A stretch of 35,940 bases of DNA from Pseudomonadota bacterium (GTDB lineage Bacteria; Desulfobacterota; Desulfobulbia; Desulfobulbales; JAGXFP01). Under the pieces are notes generated by a model that searched no databases, was not told where the DNA came from, and saw only the letters and a program-made list of their open reading frames with translations. A program made the position numbers and the translations under genes. Shown here piece after piece: positions 17,153-25,335 of this stretch. The first letter of the stretch is position 1. Every line of letters starts with the position of its first letter. Location: contig JAHJIQ010000040.1 in NCBI GenBank assembly GCA_018823285.1, positions 1-35,940 on the forward strand, in the 5' to 3' direction.

Positions 17153-17874
17153 GACCTGACAACGCAACTGTTTCTGTGATTCTGGCGACCTATAACGAAA
17201 AGGAATACGTCGTTGACATGATAGGCAGCCTGTATAAAGAAATTGCAGCGCCTCTGGAGGTTGTCGTGGTTGACGATAACTCACCTGATGGCACAGCTGA
17301 TCTTGTGGCAGGGCTTGATCATCCGGGATTGAAGCTTCTCAGGCGTAAAACCCGGGGCCTGGCCGGTGCCTTTCATCGGGGGATACTGGAGGCCCGCGGA
17401 GATATTTTATGCTGGATGGATGCTGATATGTGTATGCCGGCAACGGTATTAAAACAGATGATTGACGGTCTTGATGACCATCATATGGTGATTGGTTCCC
17501 GCTATGCTGAAGGCGGCTTTGATAACCGCCATCCCTTGCGGATTGTTGCCAGCCGGGTGATCAACTGGTTTGCCAGGACGGTGCTGGGTGGTCACGTCAA
17601 GGACTATGACAGTGGATTTGTCGCAATTCGCAGGGAAGTATTTGACCATGTCTCATTGATCCCATATGGATACGGTGAATATTTTATAGAGTTTGTCTAT
17701 GATAGCTACCGGAAGGGACTGAAAATAAAAGAAGTCGGCTATGCGTTTAAGGACCGAAGCAAAGGTATTTCCAAGTCAGCTCCAAGCCTGTGGCGTTTTT
17801 TTGTTACAGGATTACATTATATTTTCCGGATCATAAGCCTGCGGTTCAGATTTTTGCGGGGAGGGACTCAATAA
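17149..17874 (+). CDS. GT2, dolichyl/polyprenyl-phosphate sugar synthase-like
   Basis: 241 residues, the length of a catalytic-domain-only DPM-type enzyme. SVILATYNEKE (9-19), VVDDNSPDGTA (40-50), RGLAGAFHRGI (69-79) and WMDADMCMP (89-97; Asp91, Asp93) are the standard DPM1-like blocks. VIGSRYAEGG and DYDSGFVAIRREV follow. Known reaction: transfer of a sugar from a nucleotide donor to polyprenyl phosphate on the cytoplasmic face, supplying periplasmic GT-C enzymes. The start overlaps the aminotransferase stop (ATGA) and its stop TAA shares a base with the next ATG. Together with the aminotransferase and cupin this forms a compact three-gene sugar unit. Confidence 0.9.
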   Translation: MRPDNATVSVILATYNEKEYVVDMIGSLYKEIAAPLEVVVVDDNSPDGTADLVAGLDHPGLKLLRRKTRGLAGAFHRGILEARGDILCWMDADMCMPATVLKQMIDGLDDHHMVIGSRYAEGGFDNRHPLRIVASRVINWFARTVLGGHVKDYDSGFVAIRREVFDHVSLIPYGYGEYFIEFVYDSYRKGLKIKEVGYAFKDRSKGISKSAPSLWRFFVTGLHYIFRIISLRFRFLRGGTQ

Positions 17875-18263
17875 TGATGGAAAAAAGTCGGATATTGAAA
17901 CCTACCTTCATTCGCAACGACGACCGTGGTCTTTTTGTTGAAATAACCCACGAAGGTCCCTGGGAGACCGTAATTCACGGATCAATGCAAAAAGGCGCCA
18001 GCATGGGTAACCACTATCATCGAGAATGCCGGGCTTTTTTTTACCTGGTTTCAGGCAAAGCAGAGATCAGTATCCGTAACATAGTAGAGAAAACAGAAGA
18101 TGTATATTCGCTTGGCAGCGGTGAAGGGATTAAGTTTTTGCCGTATGAGTGCCATGAAGTACGCTACTGTGAAGACAGTGATTTTGTTTTCTTGAAATCA
18201 TATCGCTACGATCCCGACAATCCTGATATCTATCCTCCAGGTGACTCGCATGAATCCGGCTGA
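17874..18263 (+). CDS. Cupin-fold protein resembling the CapF C-terminal polysaccharide-biosynthesis domain
   Basis: 129 residues. I chose the ATG at 17874, which overlaps the stop of the GT2 gene and follows GGGGAGG by about nine bases; the frame is also open further upstream. NDDRGLFVEI (15-24), then GNHYHRECRAFFYLVSGKAE (45-64) gives His47 and His49 as metal ligands in cupin motif 1; FLPYECHEVRY with His94 is motif 2. The closest family I recognise is the zinc-binding cupin at the C-terminus of CapF-like nucleotide-sugar enzymes. A keto-sugar isomerase or epimerase role is an alternative. Its place after an aminotransferase supports a step in modified-sugar synthesis. Confidence 0.8.
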   Translation: MMEKSRILKPTFIRNDDRGLFVEITHEGPWETVIHGSMQKGASMGNHYHRECRAFFYLVSGKAEISIRNIVEKTEDVYSLGSGEGIKFLPYECHEVRYCEDSDFVFLKSYRYDPDNPDIYPPGDSHESG

Positions 18264-18336
18264 GTACGGGAACATCAACGGTGTTGAGCAGAGGCGCTAT
18301 GGGGTTGTCTCTCATGCGATGCCAGGTGAGGTGACA
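18250..18336 (+). pseudogene. Possible truncated start of a SAM methyltransferase gene
   Basis: From ATG 18250, overlapping the cupin stop by 14 bases, the frame reads MNPAEYGNINGVEQRRYG. This resembles the N-terminus of glycan-cluster methyltransferases that begin like MNPAEY and continue through a Trp-rich segment (from memory). After about 20 residues the likeness stops, and no SAM-binding motif follows before the YfhO gene. I read it as a methyltransferase gene lost by deletion, leaving its start joined to the operon. The match is short and rests on recollection. Confidence 0.4.
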
Positions 18337-18498
18337 AGCTCTTTTTTACCTTTTTCACCGAGCGTCAATTGCCTCGCCTGCGTTTTTCAACAGCCAGCGA
18401 ATCAAAGCCTGACTCTTTCGACCTTGTCTGTTCATGGATGCCGATTCATCCGGAAACAAAGAAAAACGCCGGCGTAAGGCGGGGTCGGGAGGGGAATC

Positions 18499-20901
18499 AT
18501 GTATTTCAACGGAAAAGCGGAAGGGGCGGGGTGGTGGTCTCGGTACCGGTATCCGCTGATTCTGGCGCTGGTATTGATCCTGCCCTTTATCGATATTCTG
18601 ATCGTTCCCCATGGCAGGATTCTCGGCAATGGAGCCTGTGACAACGCCCAGTCCTATTATTTTATGGCTGATTATACAGCCCAGCAGTTCCGCGAGTTTC
18701 GACTTCCCATCTGGAGTCCTTTGTCGATGCTGGGAATCCCTTTCCTCGCTCAAGGCGAGGCGTCGGTCTTTCACCCCCTGTCGCTCCTGTATTTTATCAT
18801 GCCGACCGGGGTGGCGATCAACTGGCTGATTGCCATCAATTTCGTTCTCGCCGGCCTGGCTTTCTACGGATATCTCCGATCGCTCATCCTCGGCAGGCAG
18901 GCGTCTTTCCTTGGCGCTCTGGTCTGGAGTTTTTCCAGTATCTTTTCTTCCAGGATCTATGCCGGTCATCTCAATTACCTGCTTTGTCTTACCTTGATGC
19001 CGTTGATTCTGATGTTGTGGGAGAGATATCGCCTTTCAAACAATATTCGTTTCCTGGCTGGCATCTCTCTCTGCTACGGCTTGATGCTGCTCGCATTTTA
19101 TCCCCAGATTACCTATATCTTTTCCATCTTTATACTTCTGTACGTCGTGCTGCAGGGAGTGGCTGCGAGTAATGATCCGGTCGGGTTGCGTCGGGAGGCG
19201 GCGATGGCCTTGAGGCTCGGGGGGGCCATCCTGTTGGGGATCGGTTTTGGGGCCATTCAGTTGTTTCCGTCACTCGATTTTGTCAGCCAATCGTTCCGCC
19301 AGCAGGCCAACATTGAGTTTGCCGGCAGCTTTTCCTTTCCGATCGAGAACCTCCTCACGTTGATTGCCCCCGGGTTTTTCGGGACGAAGTGGGGGGCTCA
19401 GGCCGGACAGTACTGGGGGCGGAATTATTTCTGGGAGATGTGGATGTATCTGGGGGTCTTTCCCCTGACCATGGCTTTGGCCGGTGTTTGGGGTGCCCCG
19501 GCCAAACGGAGATGGATGTTTGTGATCTGTATCGCGGTTTTTATGCTCCTCGGGCTGGGGAAGAATACCCCGCTTTTCCCGTTTATTTATGCCCATGTGC
19601 CGTTATTTGATCTCATGCGGGGATCGTCGAAAATTACCCTGATGGCGATGATCGCCCTGATCACTTTGAGCAGTTACGGTTTTGATGCATTTTTGGGAAT
19701 GGTCAATCAGCGGCGACGGACGGCGAAGATCGCTATTTGGGTGGCCCTTGTACTCGGAATCGCTCTCGCCGGATTGCTCATCTGGCTGGAAATGAGCGGC
19801 GGATCCGGTGGCGCCTGGCGCGCCTTGCTTGAGAGGACTGCCCGTTCCGGTGATCCGACAATCCTGGCCGATTCTCCGGATGCCTGGCAGAATGCCAATG
19901 GTTTTTTTTCAGGGGCGACAAAGGCTCTTTCTATTGGACTCATTCTGGCCGGGGCCGGCCTGATGCTTCTGTTCTGGGCCAGAAGCCGCAAGGATCGCCT
20001 TCCCCTGCTTTTCCCTGCCATGATACTCTTGATCGCTCTTGATCTGCTCCCGACGTTCCTGTCGCTTGAACGGACGACCTTTGACCAGTCCCTGATCAAA
20101 CTGCCGGCGGGGATCACCGAATATGTCCGGCAATTTCCCTATCCCCCCCGGTTACTCATGCCCCTGGAAGACAACACGGTACCGAACATCGCCTTGAGTT
20201 ACGGCTATTCGTCGGCTTTCGGCTATATGAACAATACACTGAAACGGTATAACACCTTTATCAGCCTTGCCCAGAATCATGATCCCAGGGATTCTCGCGC
20301 GGTTGCCCATTTTTTTCAGGAGACCCCTGCCTTCCGGGTCCTGGCCTACGATGCTGCCGCCACTTGGGGTCGCCTTCCCGGTTCTTCATCCGGCCAATGG
20401 AATTTCACGGACCTTTCCTACAACAATAGAAAGATCCCCCGGGCATTTCTGGCGACAGTCCCAAGGTATATGGACAGTGAGGAGGAGGCCCTGGCCTATG
20501 TTCTCGCTCCCGATACTGATCTTCTTCATTCTCCGGCCATTGAACGAGGCAACAATCGTCCGGGAGGGCAGGGGGGGCCATTAGACTCAGGAGAGCAGGT
20601 TCGCTTTGTATCCTTCAGCCCCGAACGGATCGAACTCGAAGTCGTGAGCACGGCGGTTCGGGAACTTGTCCTGTGCGAGATGTACGAAAAGAACTGGACC
20701 GCCACCGTCAACGGAGTTCCGGCTGCCCTCGTTCCTGCCAACTATCTGTTCCGGTCGGTCCAGGTCCCGGCCGGGACCTCCACGATTGTTTTCGAATATC
20801 GTCCCCGTTCCTTTTACCTGGGCTGCGCGGTTTCGGCTTTGTCCCTCCTTTTGTTGTTATTTGTCTGCCTGAGGCGTAGCAAAGAAGGATCCGAATCGTG
20901 A
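18499..20901 (+). CDS. YfhO-family large multi-pass membrane protein (second copy)
   Basis: 800 residues. Start: ATG after GGGAGGGG, a strong ribosome site. TM1 is near residues 17-36. The large loop has ACDNAQSYYFMADY (46-59), FRLPIWSPLSMLG (67-79) and EASVFHPLSLLYF (87-99), the YfhO-type signature also seen in the gene at 3256-5721. The C-terminal block has MYEKNWTATVNG, NYLFRSVQVPAG and FEYRPRSF, then a final TM helix. Likely acts at the periplasmic face on lipid-linked or envelope glycan, by family analogy only. Residues about 263-314 correspond to a decayed DNA copy at 33438-33597. The two intact YfhO proteins are clearly diverged, so this is not a recent duplication. Confidence 0.86.
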   Translation: MYFNGKAEGAGWWSRYRYPLILALVLILPFIDILIVPHGRILGNGACDNAQSYYFMADYTAQQFREFRLPIWSPLSMLGIPFLAQGEASVFHPLSLLYFIMPTGVAINWLIAINFVLAGLAFYGYLRSLILGRQASFLGALVWSFSSIFSSRIYAGHLNYLLCLTLMPLILMLWERYRLSNNIRFLAGISLCYGLMLLAFYPQITYIFSIFILLYVVLQGVAASNDPVGLRREAAMALRLGGAILLGIGFGAIQLFPSLDFVSQSFRQQANIEFAGSFSFPIENLLTLIAPGFFGTKWGAQAGQYWGRNYFWEMWMYLGVFPLTMALAGVWGAPAKRRWMFVICIAVFMLLGLGKNTPLFPFIYAHVPLFDLMRGSSKITLMAMIALITLSSYGFDAFLGMVNQRRRTAKIAIWVALVLGIALAGLLIWLEMSGGSGGAWRALLERTARSGDPTILADSPDAWQNANGFFSGATKALSIGLILAGAGLMLLFWARSRKDRLPLLFPAMILLIALDLLPTFLSLERTTFDQSLIKLPAGITEYVRQFPYPPRLLMPLEDNTVPNIALSYGYSSAFGYMNNTLKRYNTFISLAQNHDPRDSRAVAHFFQETPAFRVLAYDAAATWGRLPGSSSGQWNFTDLSYNNRKIPRAFLATVPRYMDSEEEALAYVLAPDTDLLHSPAIERGNNRPGGQGGPLDSGEQVRFVSFSPERIELEVVSTAVRELVLCEMYEKNWTATVNGVPAALVPANYLFRSVQVPAGTSTIVFEYRPRSFYLGCAVSALSLLLLLFVCLRRSKEGSES

Positions 20902-20917
20902 CAGACCCTCTCCCTCT

Positions 20918-20953
20918 CCGGAAAAAAAGGAGGAGGATTGTGTTTTTTTCCGG
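20918..20953 (+). terminator. Strong hairpin after the YfhO gene, possible terminator
   Basis: CCGGAAAAAAA (20918-20928) and TTTTTTTCCGG (20943-20953) are exact 11-bp complements with a 14-base loop, starting 17 bases after the YfhO stop. The T-run is inside the 3' arm rather than after it, so it is an atypical terminator; read on the minus strand it looks the same. Confidence 0.45.
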
Positions 20954-20960
20954 GGGGCTT

Positions 20961-21060
20961 GGAGGAGGTGAAATGACAGGCAGAGGACTGATCGAGATTT
21001 TGAGTTGCACTCTCTGTATCAGGCAATTAGTATGGTTCGTTCACCAGGTATTGAGTGGTT
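20961..21060 (+). repeat. Dispersed intergenic repeat family 2, copy 1
   Basis: Shares an ordered series of blocks with 26131-26250 and 30989-31111: a GGAGGA-like start, GAGGACTGAT (20982-20991), GATTTTGAGTTG, TCAGGCA-TTAGT-like sequence and an ATTGAGTGG-like end. Non-coding. It fills a large part of the 326-base gap between the YfhO gene and the radical SAM gene. Nothing was recognised in 21061-21227 apart from the ribosome site of the next gene. Confidence 0.65.
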
Positions 21061-21227
21061 TAGTGGCCGTGGAGGATTGCACCGAATGATTGGGCTGTCG
21101 AAAAATCGATTTTTGTATCACCTGCCACCTTACTCACCAAACTCACCAACATCTCAAGTATTCTGAGTGGTAAAAATCAAGACATTATGAAGCGTACAAA
21201 ACTCGCCTGTTTTGCCGGGAGTCTTTG

Positions 21228-22619
21228 ATGAAGATCCTCCTTGTAAGACCTGTTTCCGACAACTCGCAGATCATCCCAACCTTAGGCCTCGGCTATCTTG
21301 CCACGCAGGTCAAAAAGCACGGGCATGAAGCCGAGGTCCTGGATTGCGCCAGAACAGGTTTGGACCATAATGGATTCAGGGATTTTCTACGCGAGCGGCG
21401 GTTCGATATCATCGGCATCCAGGTATTCACCTGCGATTTCTCCTCGGCCAGGAAGATGCTCGACATCGTCAAGGAAGTTGACCGGGAGGTGGTGACGATA
21501 GCCGGCGGCCCACACATCTCGGGACTACCGGAACACACCCTGCGGACGGTGCCCAGCCTCGACTACGGTTTCTGCGGCGAAGCCGAGATCGGATTGCCCC
21601 TGTTCTGCGACTTCATCTCCGGAGCAGATGGCATCACCCGGACCGAAGTGCCGGGCCTTGTCTACCGCGAGGGAGAAAGCATTCGCACCAACGATCGGAA
21701 GATCTGTGAAGATCTTGACAACCTGGAATTCCCGGACTGGGATCAGATCGATCCGAAAACCTATCCGGTGGCGCCCCACGGCACCTTTACCAAGCGGTTG
21801 CCGGTGGCGCCGATCATTACTTCGCGTGGCTGTCCCTACGAGTGCGCTTACTGCGGGGTGAAATCCAATACGGGCCAGCGGCTTCGCAAACGCAGCCCGG
21901 CTAACATCGTGGCCGAGATTGAACTTCTGGTTTCAAAGTACGGGGTGCGGGAGATCCATATCGAGGACGATAATTTCACCTTCGATCGCCGGCGGGTGAT
22001 GGAGTTCTGCAACCTGCTCATCGAACGCCGGATTGATATATCCTGGGCTTGCCCCAACGGGGTCAGGCTCGATACGCTCGATGGTGAGCTCCTGCAGACC
22101 ATGGAAAAGGCCGGCTGCTACTCGTTTGCCGTCGGCATCGAATCGGGTTCCCCGAAGATCCTGAAGGACATGAACCGGAAGATGGTCCTCGAGACCCTTA
22201 AGGAAAAGGTCAAGCTCATCGCCGAAGCGACGAAAATCAGGATGACCGGATTTGCCATGGCGGGCTATCCCACCGAGACCGTCGACGACATTGAGAAGAC
22301 GATTGGTCTGACCCTGGCCCTGCCGATCCACCGCGTCCAGTTTTCCAACTTCCTGCCCTTGCCCGGCACCAGAATTTTTAACGAACTTCTGGAGTGTGGC
22401 GACATCTCCCTGAACTCTCTTGACTGGGACTCGTTTCAGGACAACCGCATCGTTTATTCGCCACCCGGGATGACCCCGGAAACGCTGCACAGGCTGATAA
22501 AGAAAGGCTTCTACAAGTTTTATTTCCGCCCCCGGATTATCTGGGGCCTGATTCGGGAGATCCACTCTTTCGAGCAGTTCAGGATCGTGCTGAAAAGGGC
22601 GCTTGATATTTTCAGATGA
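21228..22619 (+). CDS. B12-binding-domain radical SAM protein (second of three)
   Basis: 463 residues from ATG 21228; a TTG three bases earlier is in frame, but GGGAG six bases upstream suits the ATG. N-terminal cobalamin-type Rossmann domain: KILLVRPVSD, LGLGYLATQVKKHG, DIIGIQVFT, IAGGPHISG (91-99), FCGEAEIG. The radical SAM signature is GCPYECAYC (Cys202, Cys206, Cys209), followed by IEDDNFTF and VGIESGSPKI. As in its two paralogues there is no DxHxxG motif. The C-terminus has GFYKFYFRP, matching the shared motif. It stands alone in its strand group after repeat copy 1. Substrate unknown; a lipid or sugar target is inferred from its surroundings. Confidence 0.92.
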   Translation: MKILLVRPVSDNSQIIPTLGLGYLATQVKKHGHEAEVLDCARTGLDHNGFRDFLRERRFDIIGIQVFTCDFSSARKMLDIVKEVDREVVTIAGGPHISGLPEHTLRTVPSLDYGFCGEAEIGLPLFCDFISGADGITRTEVPGLVYREGESIRTNDRKICEDLDNLEFPDWDQIDPKTYPVAPHGTFTKRLPVAPIITSRGCPYECAYCGVKSNTGQRLRKRSPANIVAEIELLVSKYGVREIHIEDDNFTFDRRRVMEFCNLLIERRIDISWACPNGVRLDTLDGELLQTMEKAGCYSFAVGIESGSPKILKDMNRKMVLETLKEKVKLIAEATKIRMTGFAMAGYPTETVDDIEKTIGLTLALPIHRVQFSNFLPLPGTRIFNELLECGDISLNSLDWDSFQDNRIVYSPPGMTPETLHRLIKKGFYKFYFRPRIIWGLIREIHSFEQFRIVLKRALDIFR

Positions 22620-22734
22620 ATATCAGCAGGGTCAATTGAAGCTGCGGACGTATCCTGTGGTATTCCTCTTCCAGCGTTGGATTCTATTCGTTGAAGTTCC
22701 GATCCATCATTCAAGCTGCCTTGGCGGCAAAGGG

Positions 22735-22758
22735 TGTCAAAGCTTGCCCCATTTGACA
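22735..22758. terminator. Small inverted repeat between convergent genes
   Basis: TGTCAAA (22735-22741) and TTTGACA (22752-22758) are exact complements with a ten-base loop, in the 163-base gap between convergent genes. It could serve as a bidirectional terminator; the stem is short and AT-rich, so support is weak. Confidence 0.3.
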
Positions 22759-22782
22759 TTCATGGATCAATGATCTTGAAAA

Positions 22783-24588
22783 TCAAAAAGATCTCTCCTT
22801 TTTTGGTACGCGGTCCTTCCTGATATAGATATCGACCGGCTCCAAGTCCCAGTAGGCGCTCCCCGGCACTGTCCTGAAGAAAACATAGTTATCCTCAATA
22901 TAGCGATTGAGCAGCGGCATATACTGAAAAGGAACAAACGGGCCGCAATTCATTACTTTACTGTCAACAAAGATGATCGGCCGGAACCGTCTTAGGTCAT
23001 CGACATATTTCTTTTCGAATTGATCCCTATATGGGCTTAGGGGGCTGTGCAAAGACAAAGAATGATTCTCCCTGGTAGCCGACGGCAGACCTGTTTCAAC
23101 GTTTAACACAGAATACCATCCCCAGACCGCTAGCCAATCATCGGGGCTGCTCGCAAATTGAGAGATAACCCGTGCAGCCTCACTCTGCTCAATTTTCTTC
23201 AGCCAGCCCCAATGCAGCTGCTGGTCAATATCATAACCGGAGAAAATCATGGCAAAAAGACATGATGATGTTACCGCAAGCTGGAACAGTTTTCTCTTGA
23301 GATCGAGGTCCAGATAATAATATCCCAATGCCCCGCCGCCGACTATGAACGGCAACATATATGAATAATAATGATGAAAAAATAACCCGGGTCTAGAGAT
23401 GGCATACCAGCCGGCCAGGAACAGCATCAGGTTGAGATACAGGATTGGTAATCGCCGAATCCTTTTATATGAAACAGTCAGAGCGGCAAGGACGATAACC
23501 AGAGAGATTTGTATCTGCATCGGCATATTGGAAAGGAATTCTCGCACCTGAGCAAGGAAGCCGAATTGATAACCATAGGCCCAATTGGCCCGGATATAAT
23601 AAAAAAAGGCATCAGACAACAAGTTAAACTTAAAGAGAACCGCAACAATAATAAACGTCGGCGTCAAACCGGACAAGGCAAGGAGCCCTGCCTCCATTAA
23701 TTTCCGCCTTTTTTCGCCCCGACCGACAATAATCAACCATAAGGCCCAGAGCGCCAGGACCAGGGCCAGCGGGACTCCCTGCAGCTTTGCATAGGGAACC
23801 AATCCCAGGACCACCCCCATAATAATGATAGATGACAGGGGCGGACTTGTTTTTGGTGAAATTCGAGCCAGAAGATATATGGCCCATGACAGCAGGATGA
23901 GCGATTCGATCTCGTTATGGTAATGGGCGAAATCCGTATCATCTGTGAAAACCAGACTCAAGAGACCCAGGGAGATCCCTGCCAGGGCGGCCGGGAGTGA
24001 AAACAACCTTTTCATGGCGAGAAAAAGCAGCATCAAACATAAAGAACAACCCAGAGCCGATAACAGGTGCAGATAAGAATAAGCATAGGCAGCCACCGGG
24101 CTGAACCATTCCACGAACATGGCAATATAGGCGTGAATGAGTCCCTGGGAGGTTGGTTCCACGGTATCGAAGATAACCGGGTTGCGGAGCAGGTTAAGCC
24201 CAAAGGTAAGGATAACATCCTCATCCTCGCTCAACGGTGCATTAGTCAGTATGAAAGGCAGGCGGAAAAGTAACAGCTGAAGAGTTATCAGGAGAGCCGA
24301 GACCCAAGGCGAAGTGAACCTCCCCGACCTGGCGAGAAAAAGGGAGAAAATAAAGACCGCAAGTGTCCCGCCAGTCGTCAACGCGGATATCGGGAAGCCC
24401 TGGAGATTTGATGGATGCATAATTAAACCGACTGAAAATGAATCAACGAAGGGAATGACCATGACCGGATGCGGGCCTGTAAGGAATTTTTCGTAAACGG
24501 TCAGTCGGTCAGATAGTTGGTATTTTTTTTCAAAGATATTCATACCCTGATTCAGGGTATCATTCCAGTCCTGAATCGACATCGTCAA
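22783..24588 (-). CDS. GT-C-like multi-pass membrane protein
   Basis: 601 residues by the longest reading from a TTG at 24588; ATG at 24582 begins two codons later and is equally likely, with no clear ribosome site for either. The first ~60 residues are mostly polar, then TM helices begin near residue 72. The loop APLSEDEDVIL (117-127) carries the acidic pair expected in GT-C or ArnT/GT39-type enzymes; TVEPTSQGLIHAYI (142-155) and FTDDTDFAHYHNEIE follow in the manner of that fold. The C-terminus is a soluble domain of about 130 residues. Role by analogy: transfer of a sugar from polyprenyl phosphate to an envelope acceptor. Monocistronic, convergent with the radical SAM gene. Confidence 0.72.
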   Translation of the reverse strand: MTMSIQDWNDTLNQGMNIFEKKYQLSDRLTVYEKFLTGPHPVMVIPFVDSFSVGLIMHPSNLQGFPISALTTGGTLAVFIFSLFLARSGRFTSPWVSALLITLQLLLFRLPFILTNAPLSEDEDVILTFGLNLLRNPVIFDTVEPTSQGLIHAYIAMFVEWFSPVAAYAYSYLHLLSALGCSLCLMLLFLAMKRLFSLPAALAGISLGLLSLVFTDDTDFAHYHNEIESLILLSWAIYLLARISPKTSPPLSSIIIMGVVLGLVPYAKLQGVPLALVLALWALWLIIVGRGEKRRKLMEAGLLALSGLTPTFIIVAVLFKFNLLSDAFFYYIRANWAYGYQFGFLAQVREFLSNMPMQIQISLVIVLAALTVSYKRIRRLPILYLNLMLFLAGWYAISRPGLFFHHYYSYMLPFIVGGGALGYYYLDLDLKRKLFQLAVTSSCLFAMIFSGYDIDQQLHWGWLKKIEQSEAARVISQFASSPDDWLAVWGWYSVLNVETGLPSATRENHSLSLHSPLSPYRDQFEKKYVDDLRRFRPIIFVDSKVMNCGPFVPFQYMPLLNRYIEDNYVFFRTVPGSAYWDLEPVDIYIRKDRVPKKERSF

Positions 24589-24708
24589 CTTTCTAGAGAT
24601 ATTCTGAGCCCCAGGAGAAGAGCAGTCTCAACATTGAACATCCACAGCGAAACGCGCATTCTCCGCAGCTCGGAGTGTCGCAGGCTCCCTTCCCTGCCGC
24701 GGGAAGCT

Positions 24709-24885
24709 TCAATCATCGCTGGGGAGGGCCCTGTTTTTCGAGACCTTGCGCAGTGACATATTCAACGACTCAATGGTGATGGTCGTGTAAATCGCCTTCC
24801 GGATTTCCGCCGGGCAGGAGAGTAATGGGGTGATCCGCTCCCTGTTGTTCTGAAAGGATTTGCCAATGCTCGGGTGGCTGTCGTC
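24709..24885 (-). pseudogene. IS256-family (mutator-type) transposase remnant, C-terminal piece
   Basis: On the minus strand a 58-codon stretch between two stops reads HPSIGKSFQNNRERITPLL, then EIRKAIYTT, TIESLNMSLRKVSKNRALPS. This is the well-known C-terminal segment of IS256-type transposases (usual form IRKAIYTTNAIES, SLRKVTKNRG). An in-frame TGA lies just upstream and another 12 codons or so after the motif, and the catalytic N-terminal part is missing. In the motif TTNAIES reads TTITIES. So this is a dead insertion-sequence relic between the GT-C-like gene and repeat copy B. Terminal inverted repeats were not identified. Confidence 0.85.
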
Positions 24886-25118
24886 TCAGCGGTTTTCGGA
24901 CTGCAACAGATATACTTTCGCTCGCTCTCCCCAGTAAACTGTCGATAAGATGGCCCGAATATCCTGAGAATCAACCAGTGGGTTTTCCTGGCGGAACCAA
25001 ACAAATACGCAGAATGGTATTGTATTGCAAGACGTTACCCCATGTTGTAAAACTATGACCCTCGAATATTTGCCAAATGAGTAGGGGTACTTGTTAGGAA
25101 GTTTCTCTCACTGGTCTA
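24886..25118. other. Part of a 747-base gap: no gene recognised
   Basis: The minus strand is open here (for example VWFRQENPLVDSQDIRAIL before the TGA at 24886-24888) and could be further, very degraded transposase sequence, but I cannot align it with confidence. The other part of the gap next to the GT-C-like gene, 24589-24708, holds only a small hairpin, CTCCG-CAGCT-CGGAG, near 24661-24675. Confidence 0.4.
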
Positions 25119-25298
25119 TAGCTTAAGTTGCGCAGCTAGCCGGCTCGTACCGATACAGTTAAGTAAAGCAGCTTGTCTGCTTATACGCAACTTATGCCCT
25201 TTGGTGAAAGCGAGCCCGAAGTCTATGCTTATCTGCGAGACATCGAGACTTTTACCCCTCTCAAGGGGGCCTGGAGTGAGTGCCCGGAGGGTGAAAAC
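25119..25298 (-). repeat. Dispersed repeat family 1, copy B (opposite orientation)
   Basis: The reverse complement aligns with copy A: TTTTCACCCTCCGGG, then AGTCTCGATGTCTCGCAG, GGCTCGCTTTCACC, GGGCATAAGTTGCGTATAAG, and two hairpin units, AAGCAG-ACAAG-CTGCTT and a degenerate GAGCCG-type unit. An insertion of about 20 bases after the first block and another before the GCTCGC block make it longer than copy A. The outer arms ATAAGTTGCG and CGCAACTTAAG also pair with one another. It lies directly upstream of the Sel1 gene. Confidence 0.85.
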
Positions 25299-25335
25299 AA
25301 AGAATGATGAACCATTGTGATATAGGGGAAGAACT

